A stretch of DNA of 64,000 nucleotides from Nemertoderma westbladi. Its lineage: Eukaryota > Xenacoelomorpha > Nemertodermatida > Nemertodermatidae. The position numbers and the translations under genes are program-made. The stretch is from assembly GCA_032718475.1 (NCBI GenBank), contig JAUCBJ010000859.1:19489-83488 (forward strand), read 5' to 3'. Positions 43,470 to 53,454 of this stretch are shown here, piece by piece; the first letter of the stretch is position 1, and every line of letters starts with the position of its first letter. The notes under the pieces are model-generated. The model saw nothing but the letters and a program-made list of their open reading frames with translations, had not been told where the DNA came from and searched no databases.

Positions 43470-44700
43470 TATTATAAGCCTAACCACAACTGTTATCCGC
43501 TTTATCAGCACCGGTAGTGTTTTACTCTTCCAACACTGTAGTCACAGTCTACTGGTATCAGTACAGCAGTAATCTGAAGCAATAGCATACTGCTGTCATG
43601 ATCTGGATTACACGCAGGAGTCTCTCATATAGGGATTAGATCACCTATCCAAACAATACAGTACTGCAGTACTGTCGTTGTTCTTGATGTAACAGCATAA
43701 TCAGATAGAGCATACTGATTTCCTTTGATTAGCATTGTACCGCAGTACCAGTACTACAGTATTAATGTAACAGTACCCGCAGTAACAAACTAGGCTAATG
43801 TATACAATATCGTGAGTCAGTTACAATCAGATGTGTACGCAGTCAGCCACACTGCGAGGGATGTGGTCAACCTCGCAACTCCTATCCACAACTGTCATCC
43901 ATTTTATCAGTACAGCAGTAATCTGATGTAATAACATTTGTTTTTTTTTTTCAACTATAAGGATACTGCTGTCTACCCGAACCTTGATTAGCATACTGCT
44001 GTCATAACCTAGAAGGGACGCGTAGCTCTCACATATAGGGATTAGATCACCTATCCAAACAATACAGTACTGCAGTACTGTCGTTGTTCTTGATGTAACA
44101 GTATAGTCAGATAGAGCATGCTGATTTCCTTTAATTAGCATTGTACTGCAGTACGGTACTACAGTATTAATGTAACAGTACCCGCAGTAACAAACTAGGC
44201 TAATGTATACAATATCGTGAGTCAGTTACAATCAGATGTGTACGCAGTCAGCCACACTGCGAGGGATGTGGTCAACCTCGCAACTCCTATCTACAACTGT
44301 CATCCATTTTATCAGTACAGCAGTAATCTGATGTAATAACATTTGTTTTTTTTTTTCAACTATAAGGATACTGCTGTCTACCCGAACCTTGATTAGCATA
44401 CTGCTGTCATAACCTAGAAGGGACGCGTAGCTCTCACATATAGGGATTAGATCACCTACCCAAACAATACAGTACTGCAGTACTGTCGCTGTTCTTGATG
44501 TAACAGTATAATCAGATAGAGCATGCTGATTTCCTTTAATTAGCATTGTACTGCAGTACGGTACCGGTACCAGGGTATTAATGTAACAGTACCCGCAGTA
44601 ACAAACTGAGTCAATGTATACTTTATCGTGAGCCAGTTACAATCGGATGTGCGCGCAGTCAGCCACACTGCAGGGAAACGGTCCACCTTGCAGCCGTCTA
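43470..44700. repeat. 405-bp tandem repeat between the gene blocks
   Basis: Near-identical units start at 43811 and 44216 (CGTGAGTCAGTTACAATC), with a diverged unit before (43470-43810) and a partial one from 44627. Each has T-run TTTTTTTTTT, CAATACAGTACTGCAGTACTGTCG and GTTAACAGTA-like words, so each also carries a strong short palindrome. It lies exactly where the convergent gene blocks meet. No ORF here is accepted; the two 104-codon minus-strand frames are repeat copies. Confidence 0.9.
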
Positions 44701-44885
44701 GCCACCCTCACAGTCAGCCTCGCGGCACGCAGTCAGCCTCGCAGTCAGCCTCGCGGCATGCAGTCAGCCTCGCAACCAGCCTCGCGGCACGCAGTCAGCC
44801 TCGTGGTCGGTCATGTAGTCAGCCTCGCGGCACGCAGCCAGCCACGCAGCTAGGCACGCAGTCAACCCGTGAGAGTCATGCTTAT
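44690..44885. repeat. GC-rich minisatellite
   Basis: About nine imperfect copies of CAGTCAGCCTCGCGGCACG, a sharp change from the AT-rich surroundings. It is seeded from the CAGTCAGCCACACTGC part of the 405-bp unit. Confidence 0.85.
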
Positions 44886-44959
44886 TCAAACGAGGTTAGT
44901 TTTCCCTAACTACCGATTGATTGATTGATTGAAAAATAATAATGTTTAATTTTCACCTT

Positions 44960-45505
44960 CTAATCACCAACACCTAAAGTCACAACACCAAACATTAATA
45001 AATAATTAACAAGTTTACTAAATATAGGGTAATAAATGTGAAATTTGCTAGGTGAACACATTAAAGTACATTTACCGGTATGAAAGCAGCAAATGACTAC
45101 GGTATTATTTATTCTTATTTTGCAATTATTAAAAATTTCAGGTTCATATATAACTTGAAGTTGCACATTATCAAAGACAACATAAAACCCTGTATTGTTT
45201 ATCAATAACCTATAGACTACAGACTTAATACTAAAAATATAAGTACATAAATTAACAGATTTTAAAATCAAATTAATACTAGTTTTATCAAATATATGTT
45301 TTTTTACTTTTTGGAAATTATACTTACTGCCTAATAATGTAATACGACCATTTTTAAATATTAATAATGTGGCACCAAATATCTTATATATAAACTGATT
45401 TGGTTTGAGTATGTGTTTACCAGATAATTGATTTTTTAATTCTTTCAAATTAATTGCTGACACTTGCTGGCAACTTACATTCTTATTGACTATCTGATAG
45501 TTCAT
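44960..45505 (-). CDS. TBP-like (TATA-binding protein fold) protein
   Basis: 181 aa with an internal two-fold repeat of the kind that makes the TBP saddle: KIFGATLLIFKNGRITLLGSK (41-61) against RINNTVVICCFHTGKCTLMC (131-150). The first is preceded by ILKPNQFIY and the second by the telling YEPEIF (120-125). Spacing, the F-x-x-G-[KR] turns and the helices after each strand set (NFQKVKKHIF; FHIYYPIFSKL) match the family. There is no long N-terminal extension; the length is that of a bare TBP core. It would bend DNA at A/T promoters. The start at 45505 overlaps the polymerase stop by 23 bp. It is not a usual Polinton gene to my knowledge. Recent host capture is unlikely because similarity is low. 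Confidence 0.72.
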   Translation of the reverse strand: MNYQIVNKNVSCQQVSAINLKELKNQLSGKHILKPNQFIYKIFGATLLIFKNGRITLLGSKYNFQKVKKHIFDKTSINLILKSVNLCTYIFSIKSVVYRLLINNTGFYVVFDNVQLQVIYEPEIFNNCKIRINNTVVICCFHTGKCTLMCSPSKFHIYYPIFSKLVNYLLMFGVVTLGVGD

Positions 45506-48500
45506 TGTTTGGTTCCTGATAAATTGGTATATTGTTTTTTTTCATAGGTTTTTCGACCTTTGTTTGATAGTGACCCCAGGGAAGCGAATGATTTTTATTA
45601 ACCCAATAAAGTTTATCATCAAATGCGCTGAGAGCAAACTTATCTCGTGCTATAGTATACACTTTGTGTAATTTACTTTGAAATTGATGTGTTTCCTTGG
45701 AAATTTCTTCGTTATCGTAATATGCCCTCAAATAATCTTCGTGACAAATATTTTTATCCACGACAGCTCTTGTTATTCCTTTTGCCCGTCGTATATTGGA
45801 ATCATTCCATTCTAAAATTGAATATAATTTTGGTCTTAAAAATACTGCTTGTTTAATTTCACGTGAGGCTAGTTCGTCTTTACAGTAATAGAGCCTGGAT
45901 TTATTTTTATCGCTGTAGAGAGGGTGATCCTTGGGGTAATTGGATGTATCTAGAATATTATTTTTAATTAAGGCTTTTAAAAAATTATTCTGCGATGTAT
46001 TATAGTAACAACCTATTAAAGAGTCCGTGTCTCATGCTACAATTTCAATTCGGTAGTTTAATTCTTTCTCAATAGGTAGCAATTTATCGTAATACAGCTG
46101 ATACATATCCAATTTAGCCAAGTCCAAGACAGTACTACCTATATAGACCGGCTTATCGAGAGTTACAGAGTCTTTTACTAATAAATGTCCCGATAAGGAA
46201 TCGTTATAAATCATGAAATTTTCATGATTTATTCGTTTGACTAATTGGTCACATTTTTCTTTACTATTAGCGATACGAAAGTTGCATCGGTCCCTTATCT
46301 TCTCTATCGTTTTTCCAAATAAAGAATTGTTCAGCAATTTCGCGACAGCTGTTTCAATATAACTTTTTGCTAGCCGCCTTTGATTAATATTAAAATCTAT
46401 ATAGGGTTTAAATACAAAGTCTTGATGGAAAGAATATAATTTATGGAGCTTAGTAACAATTAAACCTTGTTTTATATAAAATTTTAACAGTTTTAAATTT
46501 ACATGATAGAATTCTTTATCGAATTGTGTCAACATAAGTTTCGGTGCACACATCTTATACTTGCTATTAGTGCCTCTTTGTTTACAAACATTGTTAAATT
46601 GTTCCCTCATATAAGGTGAAAGCATTGTCTCATTTATACTTAAATGTTCTGGAGCTAAGGGTAGTTCTAATGTACGATCGTGAATATCTTTGGGATATTT
46701 CAAATCGCAAATTAAGAAAAACCCAATATCACCTTCAGTATCAAGATTTGTTAAATATTTTATCAGTTCTTCTGGAGCAGCATTCTCTAAATATGTAACG
46801 TTGACTTGTTCAAAACCTGAAACAGGTAGCTTTTTACTTAAATTACCAGAATACAAGGAATTAAAATCTATATTGAAAATATGACACTCTTCCTTGCTTG
46901 GATCATAATTATCAGTATCTGGTATATTTGATTCTATGTAATGCTTTCGACAGAATGAAACCCCTCCTCTAATAGATGCTTCAAAATCTCTATATGTTTG
47001 GTAATCTTTTATTAATGTTAACTTACATTTATTGTATTTCAGGGCGCAATCATAAGTGAAAGCTGCGATACTGCAATAATAAACTACTTCTAATTCGTAG
47101 TTTTGTCTACACACTCTCCTAAAGTTCTCAAATATATCAGCGAGGAGACAAACATCGAGTTTTAAGTATGCTAAAAGATAATCCTTGAGATTCACACAGT
47201 CAAACTGACTCCATGATGCGTTGGCAAAACTATATTCCTCGGGTGTACAGGTATTTTGTGTTAATTTACTATAAAATTTGTCTATTGATGGTAATTTCGA
47301 ATCATTGAATTTATTTAAATCTGTCAGATACTCGTAGGGAAATATACCTTTTCGTTTAATTGTTGCATTATTTAAATTTGGATAAAAATATTTCATTTGC
47401 TGTTCAGTAATTGGTAGAACTGATGTTATATCCTCGCTGTCTATATCCTTTGTTGAACAATCAACTAAAGTACTTAGGGAAAAGGATAAAAATTGATATG
47501 TGTCTAAGACACGTAGCTCGATCTTAGTTTTTTCATCTTTCACTGGTATATGCATGCTTAGTGAAATATACCTTTCAGAATTTTTAGGGATTACCTTTAT
47601 ATCCCAATCGGAATATTTATTATTGCTAAAACCAACTTGCAAAAGAAAATGCAAATTGTAGAGATTGCAGTTGTGTGCAGCGAGTATATACATGTGTCGT
47701 TTCAACGATAAAGAGCGGTTACATGCGTTACAAGCGGCCGCTATATAGTTACCAGTAATATGTGAGTGATGTTTGTTTTTCTCAGACTTATCCTTAAATA
47801 AAACATTGCAATAAAAGCAAGTTTTAGCTTTCCAAAAACTTAACTTATCTGCATCATTAAGTATCATTCTCTCTCTTGTGTGGTCTTCCGACCACTTATA
47901 TAATTGGGTGATGTCATTATATACAGAGTCTAAAAAGTCTTGAATACAGTTGTTGTCGATTGTTTTTGTAAAGGTCTTCAAATAAAATTTTGGTGGATTG
48001 ATTAATTCGGCACTAGGAACAATTAAATAACTTACAGCGCATGGAATATGATTCTGAATAAATTTACTGTTGGTGGCTGGCTCCAAAATAGATTCTATGT
48101 CAAAATATATTACAAACAATGCTGGTAATGTTCTGTCTAAATTTCTAAAGCTAATGTGAGTTCTTTTTTCAGATGGTAGCTTCTCAACTTGACTTTTTCC
48201 TCGATAACAAACAAGACGGTGACGTTCTAGAACATCATTGGTGTAGAAAGGCGCCAAACACCGTTCACAATATTTCCTACCACGAGTATGAAGAGCTCTC
48301 GTATTCATCAAACGATTCAAGTTAGTTATGCAAACATAATGTGATTGTTTACTTGTATTCTTATTTTTTACAAGTAATATATTCAATAACTCTTTATCTG
48401 GAGTGATTTTACTAAATGGTGCCTGTCTTAATATAGATACTCGATTGTTGTTGTAGAGTAATAAATTAATTATATATGCTGAATTCTGTTTTTCAAAAAG

Positions 48501-49505
48501 TTTAATTGCAAGCTGCCATTCTGTTGGATAATCTTTGTTCCCGTTGTCAAAAATAAAATGACACATATAATTTTTGTACTGCGAAGTACGATATTTGTTG
48601 TTCTTCACTTTGCTACTAAATTTTGTAGCTATAATTGCCCATTTAAAACAATCATTATCAGCCGTTTGTATATTTATAACACATTTTTTAACTGGTAGAG
48701 CCTTAGGTAACTCCATATAACCGTGTCCCTTATATAGTAACGACCTACACTTGGATTCAGCTACTTTAATTTCAACCCTTAATAAAGATTTAACACGCCA
48801 CCCTGAGCCACGAGTGTTAAACATGGCTATTTTTTGCATTAATTTTTCTAATACATACTCAAACCATGTGTCAAAACTTTCATGTGAATCTACGGTATTA
48901 ACTGCACCACCTGAAGAACTAAAATAGAAAGCTTCTTCTTGATCACCCTCTGAAAAATGTGATCGATACATGAGTATATTCACACCTAGCCAGGGTCTAA
49001 GTACATTCATTTCGCTAAGTTTTCCTAATAATAAAGTTTGGATGTGAGGTAGAATTTTAATTAATGATGAATGAATATCAGGAAAATCTTCATCATTTGA
49101 AAGATTGTAAACATAGATTTCTAAACGGTTATCGTGTGCGGCTCGTTCAATGTTAAAAATTGATGAACCTTGACCAGATTTCAGTCTTTTTCTAGATACG
49201 ATAGTATTGTTTTGGTTCCGTTGTGGTGGTGGTCTAACATGATAATAACGTTGGTGACAGTCGTGACGTAAGTAATTCTCATATAAATACTCTTTATTAC
49301 AAGTAGGGCAAGTTTTTTCATACACGCAAAACTTCATTTCTTTACATCCTGTAGTCGTTTCATGTCGTTTACATATTTCTTCACGTGAACATTTCACTCG
49401 ACAATTAAAACAATTGTATTCTTCAAAATGAGATTTCACATGTGTTAAATAATTTCGTTTAGAAATTTGAAGAGGACAAAATGGACATTTCAATTGTTTA
49501 TCCAT
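45483..49505 (-). CDS. polB: Protein-primed DNA polymerase B, one in-frame TGA
   Basis: The frame runs from ATG 49505 to 45483 in one phase, broken only by TGA at 46032-46034 (codon 1158). N-terminal zinc fingers at 7-83. A DCFKWAI...SHYVCI region at about 285-393 may be a protease-like fold used as terminal protein or linker. Exo I YFDIES at 467-472; Exo II HNCNLYNLHF at 611-620 with Asn where Asp is usual; Exo III KLDVCLLAD at 782-790; motif A IDFNSLY at 879-885; motif B NNSLFGK at 1059-1065. The DTDS of motif C is encoded immediately after the TGA. Without readthrough the product lacks motif C and is inactive. The rest shows no decay. Confidence 0.9.
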
Positions 49506-50061
49506 CTCTTTATTATCCTAAAAACAATTTAAAATTAATATGAATATTGTTATATATATAATCAAAAAAATTCATAAGCTACTCAACACAAATAAAATAT
49601 AATATCTAAACTTTAATTAATTTAATATTTTCAGAATGAGCTCGAATGAATCAGTTGAGCTCTTTATATATATATATATTTCAAGTTTCTACTTATACCA
49701 ACCAATCATAAATAACAGTTACATTGGAAACTAATATCATAAATAAAGTTGCTTTTACAACTGAATTCTTTATAATAAAATCAAGTCTAAACCAAGATAT
49801 GTATAATGCGTTTTTAATTTTCATTGATAAAGTAGGTTTTACATGCAAATGTTTTATTATGGTGGTGTAAACTCATGCATTTACATGCGAATGTTTTATA
49901 CCTAATCCCGTGCTCACATTAAATATAAACTATCACCAATATTTACTCAATAAAGTCACCTTTACATGCAAATACTTTATAATAATCACACTTTGTGATA
50001 AAAAGTTACCTTTACAAGTCAGTGTGAAACTGAAAAAGAAAAGTCTCTAGTTAATAATAAA
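49506..50061 (-). promoter_or_regulatory. Upstream region of polB with repeated octamer units
   Basis: 556 bp without an ORF, between the 347-aa gene and polB, both on the minus strand. A (TA)-rich box (49668-49680) lies about 165 bp before the polB ATG. Five degenerate direct units lie at 49741, 49827, 49868, 49949 and 49998, sharing ATAAAGT..CTTTTACA, ATGCAAAT and TTTATAATA. Units 2 and 4 hold perfect ATGCAAAT octamers (49843 and 49966). Likely promoter or enhancer, or a replication signal. Confidence 0.6.
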
Positions 50062-51105
50062 TCAATCTGATACTGTTTTTATATGTTCCTTATTGTAATC
50101 TGCTACCTCTTCACTTGCTTTTGTAACTTTTATTTTCTTTGTAGGTATAGAATCATTGTTGGGAATGGAAGATGTTTGAGATGTAGATCTGCGCTTTCTA
50201 TCACTCGAGGTCTCTTCGATGTATGTCTTTGGATTAAATGTGGATGAAACTACTTCTGGAAATGACTTATTAACCTTAAACTTCCAAGTTGGTGGATATA
50301 GAATCGCGAAACCGTCTGCTATATCAGTTGATGAAACATTTAACATCATATCGTAGAGAAACTCTATATATGGTATGTCTTTATCGTAATGTAACTGTAA
50401 ATATTTGCTTTCCTTGTCTGTAATAATTACTTTTTTTTCTTGTACATTTATTTTTACTTTAAGTCGGTCAGATAAAGCTTTATCGTCCGTATCTAGCTCT
50501 GAAAAGACACCTTCGTTACTAATTTCATAATTCCATTCATACCACAATGAATTTACTTCCGATGCTGTTAAGTTAAACCCATTATAATACCTAAGACCAA
50601 TAGCATCAGAATATCTAGCTGAAATCTCCCATAGTCCCATATAAGTCGCTCCTTTATATTTGCTTACAAAACCAACAAAAGATGGGTTGGTTAAATTAAC
50701 AACAGAACACTGATTTATTATTTCGAGTGGTGGTGATAACAATTCTAATATTTCTGTCTTACTCTGAAGCAATAAATTAATGAGTGATTTGTTTAGAATT
50801 TGACATTTGCCTTGCTTCTGAATATATACGTTTTCAGTAATAACACAGGTGGAAATATTTAACTTTCCTCTTGTAAATTCTATATTAGGATAAATATTAC
50901 CTCTTGAAACTGGTGATTCCTTTTGTCGGTTGATTAATATTTCTAAGACGTCTAGAAGGTAGAGTGTATCCTGGTAAGAGAAGCACGTTGTTACATTGCT
51001 ATCGCTTGAGAGTAATATAAAGTACTTGCCATAAACAATACTACAGGTATATTTATTAAATGTAAATTTCCAAGTATTGCTTGAAGTTTTTTTAAATAAA
51101 TCCAT
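50062..51105 (-). CDS. Polinton protein of unknown function, 347 aa
   Basis: First gene of the minus block. No family recognised with certainty. By eye it divides into four units of about 50-60 residues, each several beta strands and then a helix: near 12-60 (YGKYFILLSSD, then YLLDVLEILI), 75-125 (ENVYIQKQGK, then INLLLQSKTEI), 142-195 (YKGATYMGLWEIS, then ASEVNSLWYEW) and 215-255 (KKVIITDKES, then IEFLYDMM). That plan and a G-F-N-L-T-x-x-E-x-x-x-L-W turn resemble PC4-type single-strand DNA binders, a weak suggestion. The tail carries two basic clusters, SDRKRRS and PTKKIKV, fitting nuclear import signals. Intact. Confidence 0.7.
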   Translation of the reverse strand: MDLFKKTSSNTWKFTFNKYTCSIVYGKYFILLSSDSNVTTCFSYQDTLYLLDVLEILINRQKESPVSRGNIYPNIEFTRGKLNISTCVITENVYIQKQGKCQILNKSLINLLLQSKTEILELLSPPLEIINQCSVVNLTNPSFVGFVSKYKGATYMGLWEISARYSDAIGLRYYNGFNLTASEVNSLWYEWNYEISNEGVFSELDTDDKALSDRLKVKINVQEKKVIITDKESKYLQLHYDKDIPYIEFLYDMMLNVSSTDIADGFAILYPPTWKFKVNKSFPEVVSSTFNPKTYIEETSSDRKRRSTSQTSSIPNNDSIPTKKIKVTKASEEVADYNKEHIKTVSD

Positions 51106-51619
51106 AATTAGAATGAAAACTATTTTGAAAAATAAAAACTAAATAAATGATTATTAGAATGTAAAACTTCGGTTTATATGCTTGCTTTAATAAAACAGAG
51201 TGACTTACAGTGAGGAATATAGTTGCTTCGTGTAACAGATGCAACGTGTACAGCTAAATTTATTACATTAGCGTGAGTTAGAGAGTGAAATAGCAGTAAC
51301 GTGTAACAGATGCAACGTGATCAATGCTAGCCCTGTCATTCTAACTTATATTCAACTTAGTTGATCGACCAGTTACATCGATAAAAGAAATCGATTATTA
51401 TTAATAGTCGAATTAATGTATTCTACGCTATAGTAATTATGTTAAGGAACTAGAAGCTATTTATAAACATCTGCTACCAGTGATGAAGATGAAGAATTCA
51501 ATGACTATGGTATAACTCAGATATTTATCGCCTTTTTCTCTCGAGGTTGGATGGAAGAGTGATTGGTGAGTTGTGAGGAGTTATATCGGTCCCGGGTTCG
51601 AACCCTGTTGAATATTTTG
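51106..51619 (-). promoter_or_regulatory. Right subterminal region
   Basis: 514 bp upstream of the minus block. It contains a 20-bp direct repeat CGTGTAACAGATGCAACGTG at 51229-51248 and 51300-51319, 71 bp apart, close to the probable promoter of the 347-aa gene. No gene seen. Confidence 0.45.
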
Positions 51620-51933
51620 TTATCTGAAAAATTGCAAAATTAAATTTAGTTACTAGTGAAAAATAGCGATTTGAAAAATAATAGAAGTTACCTGATGCTA
51701 AGTGTAGACACCCGAACACCTGTAAAATAAAGGTTGGTGATTGGATGCAGTACTAGCGTTGGGTGACTAATAATGCTTATCTGAAAAATTGCAAAATTAA
51801 ATTTAGTTACTAGTGAAAAATAGCGATTTGAAAAATAATAGAAGTTACCTGATGCTAAGTGTAGACACCCGAACACCTGTAAAATAAAGGTTGGTGATTG
51901 GATGCAGTACTAGCGTTGGGTGACTAATAACGC
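51620..51933. repeat. 157-bp tandem duplication at the inner right TIR
   Basis: 51620-51776 and 51777-51933 are near-identical and include the inner part of the terminal repeat (TTATCTGAAAAATTGC to GGGTGACTAATAA). The left end has no such duplication. Short open frames in each copy come from the same sequence and are not genes. Confidence 0.9.
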
Positions 51934-52127
51934 CTCTAGCGGAATAAGCGGGAACTTGAGAAGTTACCATGGTTACGGATGAAATGCTGACATCTGATTG
52001 GTTGAAATAATAACGACCACTGCAAAAGGTTGAAATGGTGGCTTCTGATTGGCTGCAGTACCAGAAATGGATGGTAATGATGGACTACGGGTGACCTTGG
52101 TCGAGGGGCCATGTAATGTATACTACT
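51813..52127 (-). repeat. Polinton right terminal inverted repeat
   Basis: Inverted copy of 33650-33964, ending GTATACTACT, followed by ctcctt at 52128-52133. Carries the same three CCAATCA boxes in reverse. Confidence 0.95.
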
Positions 52128-52133
52128 CTCCTT

Positions 52134-53159
52134 AAGTAAAAATTAAAATAATTATTCATTACATTGAAAAAATATGTAAGTTCTTTTAACTCTTGATTTT
52201 CGGGAATATTCGAGCAAAAAAGTAAAATAATACAACATGTTACATTAATACTTAAATAAACATTACTGTATGTGCTAATGATTAATAAATTATTGTAGAA
52301 TTTACCATAAAAAAGCTTAACTTATTTAAAAAAAGAAAAAAATGGCCACGTTTTTATTAAAACATATTAATATTAGCCATTTACTTTGATTTAGATAAGG
52401 TACGGCACAAACGTGAGTTGCCGTAAATATACGAACGATTTCTAATACGTACGATCAATATTTACGACAACGATCGTTCGTAAAATTTTATTCCATCAGC
52501 TTATTTTAATTTTCGTCATAAAATACGATTAATTAATCGTAAAAATAGTACGATTAATCGCAAATGCCTTTATTCACAGTGCAGTAAAAATATTTTGTTT
52601 TTACGAACAATATCGTTCGTAAATATATTTACGATTAATCTTAACATGCTACGAATAATCGTAATGTTATATTCACATTCGCCCAGGTCGCATCTCAGCC
52701 TTGCATCCTTAATTAGTAGCTAAATGAGTACTTACAGTAGTTTCCTCTGGGGAGTGTATAATTCAATATAATTTCAAGATACCTCACAAACAATACAGAT
52801 GCACCGCACCAAAAATTGTATGGAATAGTAATATAATTACTAAACGTCATTGTTTATCAATCGCCATTGACTGGTGCCTACAATTTTAGGAGATTACTTA
52901 GACACAATAGCAAAGCTAGTGCTGTGCCTGGGTAACCTTTTACTAACAAGTTGATTTGCGAGGGGGGGGGGGGGGGGTGGATTGGCGGTATGACACCAAA
53001 GAATTGGGTAACCATCTTATACACCTGAGAATGATAACTGTGGGAAGCCAACCCAGAGTACTCCCGCGAGGACCTTCTCACTGACCAGACTGCAGACTGT
53101 GAAATTGAGGGGAGTGGGAAAAAACGGTGGCATTCTAGAGTAATGAGTAGGATAGTAAT
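52134..53159. other. Intergenic, palindrome-rich; no gene seen
   Basis: From 52430 to 52670 the sequence is crowded with TACGA/TCGTA and ACGATTAATCGT-type inverted words, including TTTACGAAC-6 bp-GTTCGTAAA at 52600-52623. A G run of about 16 lies near 52962-52977. No coding evidence. Confidence 0.5.
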
Positions 53160-53454
53160 ATAAGTTTCAGAGTTGATAATTGAGGTCGATATGTCAAAGT
53201 GGATAACTGTAACCGATGATACGCAGAGGGTATAATTCTAAAAGATGTGACAGACTGGATAATTGAAACCGATGAGTAAGAGTGGAAAAATTGTGACCAA
53301 TATTTCAAGGTAGATAAATGCGACCGATGAGACAGAGTGGATGGATGAATCAGAGTGGATAAATATTTACCGATGTGTCATAGTCGATAATTGTAATCAA
53401 TTTGACTGAGTGGTTAATTGTGACCAATAAGACATAGTGGATGATGGTAACCGA
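53160..53454 (-). repeat. LINE 3' minisatellite
   Basis: About ten degenerate units of roughly 27-30 bp based on ACCGATGAGACAGAGTGGATAATTG, directly behind the LINE stop codon. A 3' tail made of short tandem repeats is normal for CR1/L2-like elements and may be where reverse transcription starts. Confidence 0.75.

Larger units (their letters stand above)
33650..52127. mobile_element. Polinton/Maverick element, near-intact
   Basis: 18,478 bp. It starts AGTAGTATAC and ends GTATACTACT, and is flanked on both sides by ctcctt (33644-33649 and 52128-52133), the 6-bp target duplication expected for Polintons. Terminal inverted repeats are about 315 bp and differ at only one or two positions. It has the hallmark gene set: integrase, packaging ATPase, adenain-type protease, capsid and penton-like proteins, and protein-primed DNA polymerase B. 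Two convergent gene blocks (plus 34548-43025, minus 51105-44960) meet at a tandem repeat. All frames are open except one TGA in the polymerase, so insertion was recent. Such elements are widely viewed as integrated relatives of dsDNA viruses. Confidence 0.97.

Noticed and set aside
43827-44546. Two identical 104-codon minus-strand frames
   Set aside because: They are the same frame in successive copies of the 405-bp tandem repeat, with no domain and no support as genes.
43490-44885. CRISPR-like repeat array
   Set aside because: Units are contiguous tandem repeats without unique spacers, in a eukaryotic genome.
44628-44909. Ser/Arg/Gln-rich plus-strand frames
   Set aside because: Translation of the GC-rich minisatellite; composition follows the DNA repeat.
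46032-46034. TGA as a selenocysteine codon in polB
   Set aside because: Nothing in the sequence shows a SECIS element, and selenocysteine is not expected at this site. Kept only as a check under the stop-codon finding.
51525-51876. Two short minus-strand frames with the same N-terminus (MFGCLHLASGNF)
   Set aside because: They come from the duplicated inner TIR, and the left TIR gives the same frame at 33901. Repeat, not genes.
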